A stretch of 64,000 nucleotides of DNA from Bacteroidales bacterium (GCA_017477425.1 JAFUVT010000030.1:62001-126000); one strand, 5' to 3'; counted from the stretch's first letter, positions 46,296-55,261 are shown. Notes: a model not told the origin generated them from the letters alone. Program-made: numbers and translations.

Positions 46296-47072
46296 TTGGA
46301 ACTCAACGCATATAGGGCCGACCTCCACATGCACACGGTGCTCTCGCCGTGCGGCGACCTCTATATGAGTCCGTCCGCCATCGTCGAGCAAGCCAAGAAA
46401 CTGCATCTCGATGTCATCGCCATCTGTGACCACAACACCACGCGCCAGGTGAAGGTGACCCAGAAAATCGGGCGCGAGAACGGCATCATGGTCATCGGCG
46501 GCGTGGAAATCACCACACAGGAAGAAGCCCACGCCCTCGCCTACTTCGAGACCGACGAGCAACTGGACAAGTTCCAAGAATTCCTTGACGAGCATCTCCC
46601 ACACATCCCTTTGGACGAGGAAAAGTTTGGCTACCAACTCATTGTGGACGAAAACGAAGAAGTGGTCGGTGAAGAGGAATGGCTGCTGTGGAGCGCCCTC
46701 GACGCCGATTTGGACCAACTTTATGATGTGGTGCACGAAATCGGCGGGCTGTTCGTCCCCGCGCACGTCAACAAGCCGGCGAGCAGTCTCACCAGCCAGT
46801 TGGGCTTCGTACCACCCGACATCAAGGCTGACGCACTAGAAATCTCAAAGCACGTCACCAAGCCCGATTTTTTGAAGAAATACGCCTACCTGAAGAAATT
46901 CAACTTCACCAAGAGCAGCGACGCGCACTTCCTCCACATCATCGGCGAGGTGCATTGCGTGCTGCACATGTACGACAAGACCTTCGACGAGTTCCGCAAG
47001 ACGCTGCACGGCGAGGACGGACGCTACATCGACACTGAACCCAAGGAAAAACTACAACTCTTATTCGGATGA
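46296..47072 (+). CDS. PHP-domain metal-dependent phosphoesterase
   Basis: 258 aa. Begins RADLHMHTVLSPCGDLYMSP, with the PHP motif 1 (DLHMHT) and motif 2 (VIAICDHNT), then VIGGVEITT and the C-terminal SSDAHFLHII. These His/Asp residues bind two or three metals. The start is a TTG at 46296, because the first ATG would remove the metal-binding DLH; a still earlier ATT cannot be excluded. The stop overlaps the next start as ATGA. Substrate unknown. Confidence 0.87.
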   Translation: MELNAYRADLHMHTVLSPCGDLYMSPSAIVEQAKKLHLDVIAICDHNTTRQVKVTQKIGRENGIMVIGGVEITTQEEAHALAYFETDEQLDKFQEFLDEHLPHIPLDEEKFGYQLIVDENEEVVGEEEWLLWSALDADLDQLYDVVHEIGGLFVPAHVNKPASSLTSQLGFVPPDIKADALEISKHVTKPDFLKKYAYLKKFNFTKSSDAHFLHIIGEVHCVLHMYDKTFDEFRKTLHGEDGRYIDTEPKEKLQLLFG

Positions 47073-47617
47073 AAGAACTATCAATGCACGTTTACGACCT
47101 GATGGAGAACTCGACGGCGGCCAACTCAACCCTCGTCGAACTGACCATTAAGGACAGCCTGAAAGACAACATCTACGCCTTCACCATCAAGGACAACGGC
47201 AAGGGTATGACGCCCGAGTTTTTGGCCAAAGTAACCGACCCTTGGACCACTTCGCGCACCACGCGCAGGGTCGGCTTGGGCCTGCCGCTCATCAAGATGA
47301 ACACCGAGAACGCCGGTGGCGGAATGAAGATTGAAAGCGAGGTTGGCAAAGGCACCGTGCTCAACTTCTGGTTTCAGCACGACCACCTCGACCGTCCCCC
47401 GATGGGCGATTTGGCAGGGTCGTTAGTGATGCTGTTTTCGGCCCACGAGGACATCCATTTCATCTACAAGCACATCACCGATGATGGTGAGTTCGTCTTC
47501 GACACCGACGAAATCAAGGAGGCTCTTGACGGCATGCCGATGACCGACGTCAGCATCATGAAATACCTGAAGGAGATGATTCAGGAGAATTTGGAGGAGA
47601 TACATTATAACGATTAA
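47069..47617 (+). CDS. HATPase (GHKL) domain protein
   Basis: 182 aa. GHKL ATP-binding fold: N box near DLMENSTAANST, G1 KDNGKGM, G2 RRVGLGLPLIKM and GKGTVLNFWF. It lacks a His-containing dimerisation domain, so it is not an ordinary sensor kinase. About 80 residues follow that are conserved in this operon family, by my reading, but unnamed. Starts in the stop of the PHP gene, hence co-translated. Likely a regulatory ATPase of the hydrogenase-associated set. Confidence 0.83.
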   Translation: MKELSMHVYDLMENSTAANSTLVELTIKDSLKDNIYAFTIKDNGKGMTPEFLAKVTDPWTTSRTTRRVGLGLPLIKMNTENAGGGMKIESEVGKGTVLNFWFQHDHLDRPPMGDLAGSLVMLFSAHEDIHFIYKHITDDGEFVFDTDEIKEALDGMPMTDVSIMKYLKEMIQENLEEIHYND

Positions 47618-47698
47618 AAAATTTCGGGGTCAGCCCTATTTTTGCAAGAAAAAATTTCGGGGTCAACTTGAATTTTCGAAGAAAAAATTTCGGGGTCA
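47616..47698 (+). repeat. Three direct repeats with 33-bp period, 5' of ATPase gene
   Basis: AAAAAATTTCGGGGTCA occurs at 47616, 47649 and 47682 without mismatch, exactly 33 bp apart. The sequence differs from the repeats at 6901 but the period is identical. The first copy begins at the stop codon of the preceding operon gene. Confidence 0.92.
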
Positions 47699-47718
47699 GC
47701 ATATTTTTTGTATTTTTG
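47688..47718 (+). promoter_or_regulatory. Promoter of ATPase gene at 47743
   Basis: TATTTTTG at 47711-47718; a TTTC at 47688-47691, 19 bases before it, lies inside the third repeat. Repeats are again placed over the -33 region. Confidence 0.6.
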
Positions 47719-47742
47719 CCGCACAAAATCAATGGAATAGGT

Positions 47743-49074
47743 ATGGACAAGGTTTTTAGGCGGAAATTGTACAACAGAATGTTGCAATGGAAGACCGAAC
47801 GTCAAGGCACAACCGCCCTTCTGATTGAAGGTGCAAGGCGTGTCGGGAAATCGACTTTAGTCACTTCGTTTGCGAAAAACGAGTACGAATCGCACATCCT
47901 TATCGATTTCAACAACACACCAAATCGCATCAAGAACTTGTTTGAGGACTTGACTGACCTTGACGACGTTTTCCTACAGTTGCAGCAACATTACAATGTG
48001 GTACTCAAGCCACGCAAAGCCGTCATCATTTTCGACGAGGTGCAAAACTGCCCTCGGGCAAGGCAAGCCATAAAATACCTTGTGGCCGATGGCCGATACG
48101 ATTACATCGAAACGGGTTCGCTCATCAGCATCAAGAAAAACACCAAGGACATCACCATTCCAAGCGAGGAGGAACGCATAACGCTTTATCCGATGGATTA
48201 CGAGGAATTCCGATGGGCTTTGGATGACACGGCCACTTTGGAATTGCTAAAACAGTTCTACGAAAAAAAACGGTCCCTTGGCGCAGCGCATCGCAAAACC
48301 ATGTTCGATTTTCGTCTGTATATGCTTGTGGGAGGTATGCCGCAAGCCGTCAATACATATTTGGAAACCAACAATTTAAGCATGGTCGACCAAACCAAGC
48401 GAGACATTATCCGTCTTTATCTTGATGATTTCCAAAAGATTGACCCCAGCGGGAGCATTGAAAAACTGTTTCAGAACATTCCGGCACAGTTGAGCAGCAA
48501 CATTTCACGTTACCAACCTTATCCTGTGGTTGGAAACAAAACGGAGGAGAAAATGTCGGAGATGCTGCAAGCCCTTGCCGACAGCAAGACCACTTTGTTT
48601 TGCTACCGTTGCGCCGACCCGATGGTGGGTTTGTCGCTGAACAAGGACTTGAGCCGTTACAAGATTTTCATGGCCGACACGGGGCTTTTCGTGACACTTT
48701 GCTTTTGGGACAAAGCCTACACTGAAAACATCATCTACCAGAAACTGCTTTCCGACAAGTTGGCGGCCAATCTGGGATACATTTATGAAAATGCCGTGGC
48801 ACAAATGTTAGCCGCTGCGGGCAACCAACTGTATTACCACACATTCCCAAAAGACGACAAGCACAACTATGAGGTTGACTTCCTTCTTTCGCGCGGCAAC
48901 AAACTCGTACCCATTGAGGTCAAGTCGTCGGGATACAAGACCCATGCCTCGTTGGATGCCTTTTGCAAGAAGTATTCGTCTCGTATCGACCACCCGATTA
49001 TGATTTACACGAAAGACCTGCAATACGATGGGAACACCATATTGCTTCCTGTGTATATGACGATGTTGGCGTGA
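47743..49074 (+). CDS. AAA+ ATPase, DUF4143 family
   Basis: 443 aa. Walker A GARRVGKS near residues 27-34, Walker B VIIFDEVQ, IETGSLISI, and a PD-(D/E)XK-like D...EVK pattern (YEVDFLL ... PIEVKSS). It is a near full-length relative of the ATPase at 7023. The start is ATG 47743; the frame is open further upstream but that part covers the promoter and repeats. It interrupts the DRTGG/PHP/ATPase/hydrogenase-like operon, with its own promoter and repeats. Confidence 0.9.
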   Translation: MDKVFRRKLYNRMLQWKTERQGTTALLIEGARRVGKSTLVTSFAKNEYESHILIDFNNTPNRIKNLFEDLTDLDDVFLQLQQHYNVVLKPRKAVIIFDEVQNCPRARQAIKYLVADGRYDYIETGSLISIKKNTKDITIPSEEERITLYPMDYEEFRWALDDTATLELLKQFYEKKRSLGAAHRKTMFDFRLYMLVGGMPQAVNTYLETNNLSMVDQTKRDIIRLYLDDFQKIDPSGSIEKLFQNIPAQLSSNISRYQPYPVVGNKTEEKMSEMLQALADSKTTLFCYRCADPMVGLSLNKDLSRYKIFMADTGLFVTLCFWDKAYTENIIYQKLLSDKLAANLGYIYENAVAQMLAAAGNQLYYHTFPKDDKHNYEVDFLLSRGNKLVPIEVKSSGYKTHASLDAFCKKYSSRIDHPIMIYTKDLQYDGNTILLPVYMTMLA

Positions 49075-49135
49075 GGATGGGATTGTTTTTCCAACAAAAA
49101 TTCCCACTTTTCAGCCCACTTAACCAAAAAAGGCT

Positions 49136-49143
49136 TATTTTTG
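49136..49143 (+). promoter_or_regulatory. -7 box (TATTTTTG)
   Basis: Matches TAnnTTTG, 117 bases before the DRTGG gene at 49260; restores transcription of the second operon half after the ATPase gene. Confidence 0.5.
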
Positions 49144-49154
49144 TGGCATTGTAA

Positions 49155-49206
49155 GACGCGAGACTGCGGGACACGGGGACTACGATACCTCCAAAAGTCT
49201 CGCGTC
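49155..49206. repeat. Inverted repeat
   Basis: GACGCGAGACT at 49155-49165 and AGTCTCGCGTC at 49196-49206, perfect 11-bp arms. The same AGTCTCGCGTC core recurs near 55551-55561 within the REP-rich end of the gene at 55448. Confidence 0.75.
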
Positions 49207-49259
49207 CCGAAGTCCCGAGTCAATAACGAAAGATTCAACAACGTTAATTAAACAAGACA

Positions 49260-49604
49260 ATGACACTACGACAGATTGCAGAATTACTGAACGCCAAGGT
49301 TCTGTGCGGCCACGACCGCTTGGACGAAGAGCACGAAACCGCCTTCGCCTCCGACCTGATGAGCGACGTGCTCACATTGGGCGACTACAACCCAGTCATT
49401 CTGACCGGTCTCTGCAACATGCAGACTATCCGTACCTGCGAGATGGGTAACCTCGACATCGTCGTCCTCGTCCGCCGCAAGAAAGCCACCGAGGAGATGA
49501 TTGAGGAAGCCGAGGACGAGAACATGGTCGTCATGGAAAGCGACTTCTCCATGTTCAAGGCCTGCGGGCTGCTCTTCAACGCGGGTATGCAACCCATTTT
49601 TTAA
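49260..49604 (+). CDS. DRTGG-domain protein
   Basis: 114 aa, homologous to the gene at 45958 (TLRQIAELLNAKVLCG ... ASDLMSDVL). Same stand-alone DRTGG class. It heads the second half of the operon with the RsbW-like ATPase and the hydrogenase-like protein. Confidence 0.85.
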   Translation: MTLRQIAELLNAKVLCGHDRLDEEHETAFASDLMSDVLTLGDYNPVILTGLCNMQTIRTCEMGNLDIVVLVRRKKATEEMIEEAEDENMVVMESDFSMFKACGLLFNAGMQPIF

Positions 49605-49630
49605 CTTATGTCTAACTAAAACGCCATGCC

Positions 49631-50044
49631 ATGCACTTAGAATACCAAGTATTTGAAGCGGACTTTGTGAACGCCGGAGCCGCATCGAGCGCTATCAAGA
49701 AGACCTTGAAGCAACTCAACATCAGCCCCCAGATCGTGAAGCGGGTGGTCGTCGCCCTCTACGAGGCGGAAGTCAACGCCATCGCCCACGCCTACGGCGG
49801 CATGATCTATGCCGACATCGAACCCGACAAGATCGTCCTGAAGGTGGAAGACAAGGGTCCCGGCATCCCCGACATCGCGTGGGCCATGCAGGAAGGCAAC
49901 TCCACGGCCTCGCCCGAGGTCCGCAACATGGGTTTTGGCGCGGGCATGGGCTTGCCTAACATCCAGAAGAATGTGGACAAATTGAATGTGACATCCACCG
50001 TCGGCGTGGGAACGACCGTCGAGATGGAGGTGAATTTTGTGTAA
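49631..50044 (+). CDS. RsbW-like anti-sigma regulatory ATPase
   Basis: 137 aa. GHKL ATPase of the RsbW/SpoIIAB class: N box ALYEAEVNAIAHAYGG, G1 VEDKGPGIPD, and GFGAGMGLPNIQKNVDKL. Known relatives are Ser/Thr kinases of anti-sigma antagonists, but no STAS partner is seen here. Member of the hydrogenase-associated set. Confidence 0.88.
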   Translation: MHLEYQVFEADFVNAGAASSAIKKTLKQLNISPQIVKRVVVALYEAEVNAIAHAYGGMIYADIEPDKIVLKVEDKGPGIPDIAWAMQEGNSTASPEVRNMGFGAGMGLPNIQKNVDKLNVTSTVGVGTTVEMEVNFV

Positions 50045-50135
50045 ACAATGGTCTGGATTGCTTCGGTCGTGCCTCCCTTGCAATGACGCAAAGCGCGTCC
50101 AGAACTGACAACTGAACAACTAACGACTGACAACT

Positions 50136-51515
50136 ATGGAAAAGACTCCTTTCTTTCACGCCCTGAAAATCGATGAAGACACTTGCATCGGCTGCTCACA
50201 TTGCATGAAGGCCTGTCCGACAGAGGCGCTGCGCGTTCGCGACGGCAAGGCCGTCTTGATGCCCGACCGCTGCATCGACTGCGGCAACTGCTTCAAGGTA
50301 TGTCCCACCCGCTCCATCTTCATCGAGCAAGACGACTTCGAGGACATCTTCAACTACCCTATCCGCGTCGCCCTGCTTCCGGCTGTCTTTTTCGGGCAGT
50401 TCCCGAACGACATCACCGTGTCGCGCATCTATGCCATCCTCAAGGAGCTTGGCTTTACCCACGTCATCGAGACGGAGTCATCCATACCCATCTATACTGC
50501 AGCCAAAAACAAATATGCCGCTGAGCACCCTGATATCAAGCCGCTGATTTCGACCTTCTGTCCGGCCATCGTGCGCCTTATCCAGGTGAAGTTCCCCGGG
50601 CTGACCGAGAACCTCATACCCCTGCGAGCTCCCATCGACATCACGGCCATGTATATCCGCCGCAAGATCAAGGCGGAAATGGAGCTGAAAGACGATCAGA
50701 TTGGCATTTTCTACATCACGCCATGCGCGGCCAAGATTGCGGCCGTGAAGAACCCCGTTGGCGAAGAGAAGTCGCTGGTCGACGGTGTCATCAACATGGA
50801 CTCGCTCTACAACCGCGTCTATAAGGAAATCAAGAAGCAAGGCAAAGGCTACAAGGAGGTGAAACTTCCTGTTTCACAGCTTTCTGCCGACGGTGTGCTG
50901 ACCTCGCTCACCAATGGCGAACGCCGCCTCAGCGATGCGCGCCACTCCTACTCTATCGACGAAATCCACAACGTCATCGAGTTTTTGGAAAAAGTTGAAA
51001 ACGAAGAGATTGAGGATGTCGACTTCCTGGAGCTCCGCGCCTGCGACCAAAGCTGTCCTGGTGGCATCTTGACCTGCGACAACCGTTTTCTCATCTGTGA
51101 GCGCGTGTTTGGCCGGGCCCGCAAGATTGCCGACCGCGAGCGCAAGGGCGAGCAGACCAAAGACCATGAGTTGGAGGAAGAGCGCAGCTACCTGATGCGC
51201 AACATGAAAGTGGGCGACATCAAGCCGCGTAGCATGCTGGTTCTCGACGACAACATCGCCATCGCATTGGAGAAGATGAAGAAGATTGACGAGTACCGTG
51301 CCCGTCTGCCCCAGACCGACTGTGGCATCTGTGGCGCCCCCACCTGCGATGCCTTGGCACGCGACATCGTGTGCGACAACGCCGAACTGACCGACTGCGT
51401 CTTCATCCAGCGCAACCTCGAGGCCAGAGGCAACATGGATGTGCAGGAGTCGCTCCAAATCATGGAGGTGATTTGGGGCAAGTCGAAGATGAACGACTAT
51501 GTGAAGAACAAATAA
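50136..51515 (+). CDS. [FeFe]-hydrogenase-like iron-sulfur protein, C-terminal Fes domain
   Basis: 459 aa. Two 4Fe-4S ferredoxin motifs (CIGCSHCMKACP; CIDCGNCFKVCP), then an H-cluster-type domain with the Cys positions of L1 (STFCPAI), L2 (TPCAAK) and L3 (RACDQSCPGG). L1 is normally TSCCP; the proton-relay Cys is replaced by Phe. A C-terminal Cys4 Fes motif (TDCGICGAPTC) follows. These features point to the sensory or non-catalytic [FeFe]-hydrogenase groups. Preceded by a tandem ACTGACAACT repeat. Confidence 0.85.
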   Translation: MEKTPFFHALKIDEDTCIGCSHCMKACPTEALRVRDGKAVLMPDRCIDCGNCFKVCPTRSIFIEQDDFEDIFNYPIRVALLPAVFFGQFPNDITVSRIYAILKELGFTHVIETESSIPIYTAAKNKYAAEHPDIKPLISTFCPAIVRLIQVKFPGLTENLIPLRAPIDITAMYIRRKIKAEMELKDDQIGIFYITPCAAKIAAVKNPVGEEKSLVDGVINMDSLYNRVYKEIKKQGKGYKEVKLPVSQLSADGVLTSLTNGERRLSDARHSYSIDEIHNVIEFLEKVENEEIEDVDFLELRACDQSCPGGILTCDNRFLICERVFGRARKIADRERKGEQTKDHELEEERSYLMRNMKVGDIKPRSMLVLDDNIAIALEKMKKIDEYRARLPQTDCGICGAPTCDALARDIVCDNAELTDCVFIQRNLEARGNMDVQESLQIMEVIWGKSKMNDYVKNK

Positions 51516-51517
51516 AA

Positions 51518-51546
51518 AAATCCCGCCTTCATCGAAAGCGGGATTT
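51518..51546. terminator. Terminator, shared by convergent genes
   Basis: AAATCCCGC at 51518-51526 pairs with GCGGGATTT at 51538-51546; followed by CTTTTT. Confidence 0.82.
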
Positions 51547-51564
51547 CTTTTTCAAGGATTTGAA

Positions 51565-53445
51565 TTATTCGCCTTGTTGGGCTTTCTCTTGCTTCTCAAG
51601 GTTTTCCTTCAGACCGGCCAGGACTTCGAGGTCGCCGAGGGTGCTGTGCTCAATGTTGTCATTGATTTGTTTCACAGTGCGCTTGGCTTGCTTGGCAGCC
51701 TTTTCGGCGGCCTTTTCCTCTGCGCTCTTGGCTGAGGTTTCCTTCTCCTCCTCTACCTTAGGAAGGGCGAGGATGATCTTCTTGCTTTCCTTGTTGAACT
51801 CAAGGACCTTGAACTCGAGGGTGTCGTCCACCTTGGCGTTGGTGCCGTCTTCCTTCTTCATATAGCGGCTGGGGCAGAAGCCTTCGACGCCGTAGGGCAG
51901 GCTGACCACCACGCCCTTGTCGGAAGCGCTGATGACGGTGCCTTGGTGCATTGAACCGACGGTGAAGACGGTCTCAAACACGTCCCAAGGATTCTCTTCG
52001 AGTTGCTTGTGGCCGAGGCTGAGGCGGCGGTTCTCCTGGTCGACGTCGAGAACGACGACTTCGATGGTTTCGCCCACCTTGGTGAATTCGGCCGGGTGCT
52101 TGATCTTCTTCGACCAGCTGAGGTCGCTGATGTGGATCAGACCGTCGACGCCTTCTTCGAGCTCGACGAAGATGCCGAAGTTAGTGAAGTTACGCACGGT
52201 GGCGGTGTGCTTCGAGCCAATCGGATAGCGGTCGGTGATGTTGGCCCACGGGTCGGGCATCAGCTGCTTCATGCCGAGGCTCATCTTGCGTTCTTCGCGG
52301 TCGAGCGTCAAGACCTTGGCTTCCACCTCGTCGCCCACCTTCAGGAAGTCCTGAGCGCTGCGGAGGTGTTGTGACCATGACATCTCGGACACGTGGATGA
52401 GGCCTTCGACGCCAGGAGCGATCTCGACGAACGCGCCGTAGTCGGCGATGACGACGACCTTACCCTTGACGGTGTCACCCACCTTGAGGTTCTCGTCGAG
52501 GGCATCCCACGGATGAGGAGTGAGTTGCTTGAGACCCAAAGCGATACGTTTCTTGTTGTCGTCGAAGTCGAGGATGACGACCTTGATCTTCTCGTCCAAA
52601 GTGACCACCTCTTCGGGGTGCGTGATGCGGCCCCAGCTGAGGTCGGTGATGTGGATGAGACCGTCGACGCCACCGAGGTCGATGAACACACCGTAGGTGG
52701 TGATGTTCTTGACCACGCCTTCGAGGACTTGACCCTTCTCGAGCTTGCTGATGATCTCGGCCTTCTGGGCTTCGAGTTCATCCTCGATGAGGGCTTTGTG
52801 AGACACAACCACGTTCTTGAACTCTTGGTTGATCTTCACGACTTTGAATTCCATCACGCTGTCAACAAACACGTCGTAGTCGCGAATAGGCTTGACGTCG
52901 ATTTGGCTGCCAGGCAGGAAGGCTTCGAGGCCGAACACTTCAACGATGAGGCCACCCTTGGTGCGGCTCTTGACGTAACCGTTGACGATTTCGCCCTTTT
53001 CGTAGGCCTCGTTGACGCGATCCCACGACTTAAGCAGTTGGGCTTTCTTGTGCGAGAGGATGAGTTGGCCATTGGGGCCTTCTTGGTTCTCGACGTAGAC
53101 TTCCACTTTGTCGCCCACCTTCAGGTTGGGTTGGGTGCGGAATTCAGCAACAGGAATAACACCATCTGACTTGAAGCCAATGTTGACGACGACTTCGCGG
53201 TCGGTGATGGCAACGACAGTGCCTTCGATGACCTCGTGGTCGGCAATCTGGTTCATTGTGCCTGCATACTTCTCTTCGAGTTTTGCGCGTTCGTCAGCTG
53301 AATAGTTGTCGAACTTCTTGTGTGACGAAGTCCAATCGAAATCTTCGGCGGGAACTGGTTTCGGTCTTGGAGTTCTTTGTTTCTTTTCAACTGGCTTTTC
53401 TTCTGCTGGCATAGCCTCGTTGATGATGTTTTCGTTTTCTGCCAT
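51565..53445 (-). CDS. rpsA: 30S ribosomal protein S1
   Basis: 626 aa. Six S1 RNA-binding domains; repeated signatures such as EGVVKNITTYGVFIDLGGVDGLIHITDLSW, ATVRNFTNFGIFVELEEGVDGLIHISDLSW and VVSLPYGVEGFCPS. N- and C-terminal Lys/Glu tails are low complexity. S1 binds mRNA for initiation; in Bacteroidota, S1 matters because Shine-Dalgarno sites are rare. Preceded by a 125-base leader. Confidence 0.97.
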   Translation of the reverse strand: MAENENIINEAMPAEEKPVEKKQRTPRPKPVPAEDFDWTSSHKKFDNYSADERAKLEEKYAGTMNQIADHEVIEGTVVAITDREVVVNIGFKSDGVIPVAEFRTQPNLKVGDKVEVYVENQEGPNGQLILSHKKAQLLKSWDRVNEAYEKGEIVNGYVKSRTKGGLIVEVFGLEAFLPGSQIDVKPIRDYDVFVDSVMEFKVVKINQEFKNVVVSHKALIEDELEAQKAEIISKLEKGQVLEGVVKNITTYGVFIDLGGVDGLIHITDLSWGRITHPEEVVTLDEKIKVVILDFDDNKKRIALGLKQLTPHPWDALDENLKVGDTVKGKVVVIADYGAFVEIAPGVEGLIHVSEMSWSQHLRSAQDFLKVGDEVEAKVLTLDREERKMSLGMKQLMPDPWANITDRYPIGSKHTATVRNFTNFGIFVELEEGVDGLIHISDLSWSKKIKHPAEFTKVGETIEVVVLDVDQENRRLSLGHKQLEENPWDVFETVFTVGSMHQGTVISASDKGVVVSLPYGVEGFCPSRYMKKEDGTNAKVDDTLEFKVLEFNKESKKIILALPKVEEEKETSAKSAEEKAAEKAAKQAKRTVKQINDNIEHSTLGDLEVLAGLKENLEKQEKAQQGE

Positions 53446-53572
53446 GATAATTTTGATAGAAATTGTACCCGTAAGCGTCCCAGAACACCGCCCGCGAGGA
53501 GGTTAAACTTTTGATTGTCAACTCAAACCGCTGATGTCGCCATCATTCTGGATGGGCGGCTTGAATGGGCTG

Positions 53573-53580
53573 CAAAGATA
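53573..53580 (-). promoter_or_regulatory. -7 box of rpsA (TATCTTTG)
   Basis: Minus-strand TAnnTTTG match, 127 bases before the rpsA ATG, leaving a long untranslated leader that could host autoregulation. Confidence 0.6.
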
Positions 53581-53614
53581 GGAATATTTTTCTTACGATT
53601 TCACTTCTAATAAA

Positions 53615-54967
53615 TTATTTTTCAACTCTTTTCACAAACTCCACAATCATCTCCAGCACCTCGGGAGAAATCGTCTCTTCAATGGTGGCGTATTCGTCGG
53701 GCGAGCCCGTCTCGCAATGCTGGAAGAGATGGTTCAAGTTGGGCAATTCACGCAGAGTGAGGTTGGTTTTTCCGTGTTCGGAGATGATTCTCTCGTAGGC
53801 AGGAAGGTTCTGTGAGGCAATGACTTGCAGGTCCTTCGAGCCGTTGAGTAGCAAGGCGGGACAAGTCGTCTTCACGATGGCTTCCGTGGGGTCGTATTTC
53901 AGGAAATAATACATCCACGGCGACGCCAGCTGCTCTACGGTCTGCTCGGTGCGTTCCGCGTCGTAGCCCCAAGCCGGCAATCGTTGGCGCAAAATGCTGT
54001 CGGCCTCTTCCCTACTGTTGGATGCCTCGACGATGTCGAAAAGCTGGGCATTCACATTGGCACTGAATTGGATCATTTCCTCCGTCATACCTTGCGCGCG
54101 AAGGATGGCCGCCTGCTGTGCCTTGAGCACCTCAATGCCGTTCACCGCCGGACCCGCCAACGAAACGAGGAAAGCCACCTCGGGACGACGTGCCGCCACC
54201 ATGAAGTTGATGATGCCGCCCTCGCTGTGACCCAGAATGCCGATTTGCGAAGCGTCGATTTCCTTGCGGTTGCGAAGGTAGTCGAAAGCGGCTTCGGTGT
54301 CGTAGGAGAAATCCAGCGAAGTGGCGTTTTCCACCTCGCCCGTGGAGCCGCCCATGCCACGGTCGTCGTAGCGCAGCACGGCGATGCCGTTGCGCGTGAG
54401 ATAGTCGGCGATGACCCAGAACGGGCGGTGGTTCATCAGCTCCTCGTCGCGGTTCTGCTGTCCGCTACCCGAGACGAGCACCACGGCGGGATGCTTGCCG
54501 CGTTTCTTGGGAAGCGTCAGCGTGCCAGCCAAGGTATTGCCTTCTTTCAGATTGACGAAGGTCACTTCCTCAACGCGATAGTTGAACGGCGGCTGCGGGT
54601 CTTGCGGTCGGGCGACTTGTGCTTCCTTTTCGCCTCTCGTGAGGTTCAAAGGAAAGCTCATCCCGTGTTGGGTGAATTGGCCCTCGATGGCGTTGTCTGT
54701 CAAAACGCCAGAATAGGAGGCCTTCATCGATTTCATTTTCAGTTCCAGTTGGCCGTCAGCAAAGGTTGTTTCGTCAACGGGAACATCGAACGCGCCTTGG
54801 GCAGGCACATCCAAAGTGGCGGCGAAACCGCCTTCAACGGCTTTGATGTCGAACGCCATCTCCAGTTTTTGGCCGCCAAGGTCGATTTGGCCTTTCCAAT
54901 AGCCTTCCACTTGGGCTTGGGATTGGAGGGTGATGAATGATAGTAAAAATAAGAATGGGCTTTTCAT
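53615..54967 (-). CDS. Exported alpha/beta hydrolase, serine aminopeptidase S33-like
   Basis: 450 aa. Signal peptide (FLFLLSFITLQSQAQ), an N-terminal strand-rich domain of about 120 residues, then an alpha/beta-hydrolase domain with nucleophile Ser in GHSEGG, oxyanion loop VSGSGQQNRDEE, Asp in LNGSKDLQV and the terminal His in NLNHLFQH. Such enzymes are annotated as esterases or dipeptidyl-peptidase-like hydrolases; substrate unknown. Confidence 0.88.
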   Translation of the reverse strand: MKSPFLFLLSFITLQSQAQVEGYWKGQIDLGGQKLEMAFDIKAVEGGFAATLDVPAQGAFDVPVDETTFADGQLELKMKSMKASYSGVLTDNAIEGQFTQHGMSFPLNLTRGEKEAQVARPQDPQPPFNYRVEEVTFVNLKEGNTLAGTLTLPKKRGKHPAVVLVSGSGQQNRDEELMNHRPFWVIADYLTRNGIAVLRYDDRGMGGSTGEVENATSLDFSYDTEAAFDYLRNRKEIDASQIGILGHSEGGIINFMVAARRPEVAFLVSLAGPAVNGIEVLKAQQAAILRAQGMTEEMIQFSANVNAQLFDIVEASNSREEADSILRQRLPAWGYDAERTEQTVEQLASPWMYYFLKYDPTEAIVKTTCPALLLNGSKDLQVIASQNLPAYERIISEHGKTNLTLRELPNLNHLFQHCETGSPDEYATIEETISPEVLEMIVEFVKRVEK

Positions 54968-54989
54968 AAACTATAAATTATATCAGGAG

Positions 54990-55011
54990 ATTGCGGGTCT
55001 GCGCCCGCAAT
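54990..55011. repeat. Short palindrome
   Basis: ATTGCGGG, 6-base centre, CCCGCAAT. A REP-like hairpin downstream of the small membrane protein gene, also a possible terminator. Confidence 0.5.
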
Positions 55012-55072
55012 GACGGTTGAAGCGTCATATCAGTATTCTTGTTTCATTTACATCGCAGCGGATTTCTATGAA

Positions 55073-55261
55073 TTAGGGCATGGTGTCGTCGCGGGTGCCC
55101 ATGAACATTCGAATCCAGCCGAAAGGCGGAATGATGAGGAAACACACGGCAAACCAAAGCCAGAACGACTTGCCTCGGCTTCGGGCAACCCAACCGCCGA
55201 TGACGGCTTGTAGCAGGTAAAGGAATACCACCAATATGATGGTCCAAGTTTCTTTGTCCAT
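55073..55261 (-). CDS. Small membrane protein
   Basis: 62 aa, two hydrophobic helices (WTIILVVFLYLLQAVIGGWVA; FWLWFAVCFLIIPPFGW) separated by RSRGKS. No named family. Last gene of the SPFH/Arc operon, 13 bases after the Arc-type gene. Confidence 0.65.
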   Translation of the reverse strand: MDKETWTIILVVFLYLLQAVIGGWVARSRGKSFWLWFAVCFLIIPPFGWIRMFMGTRDDTMP

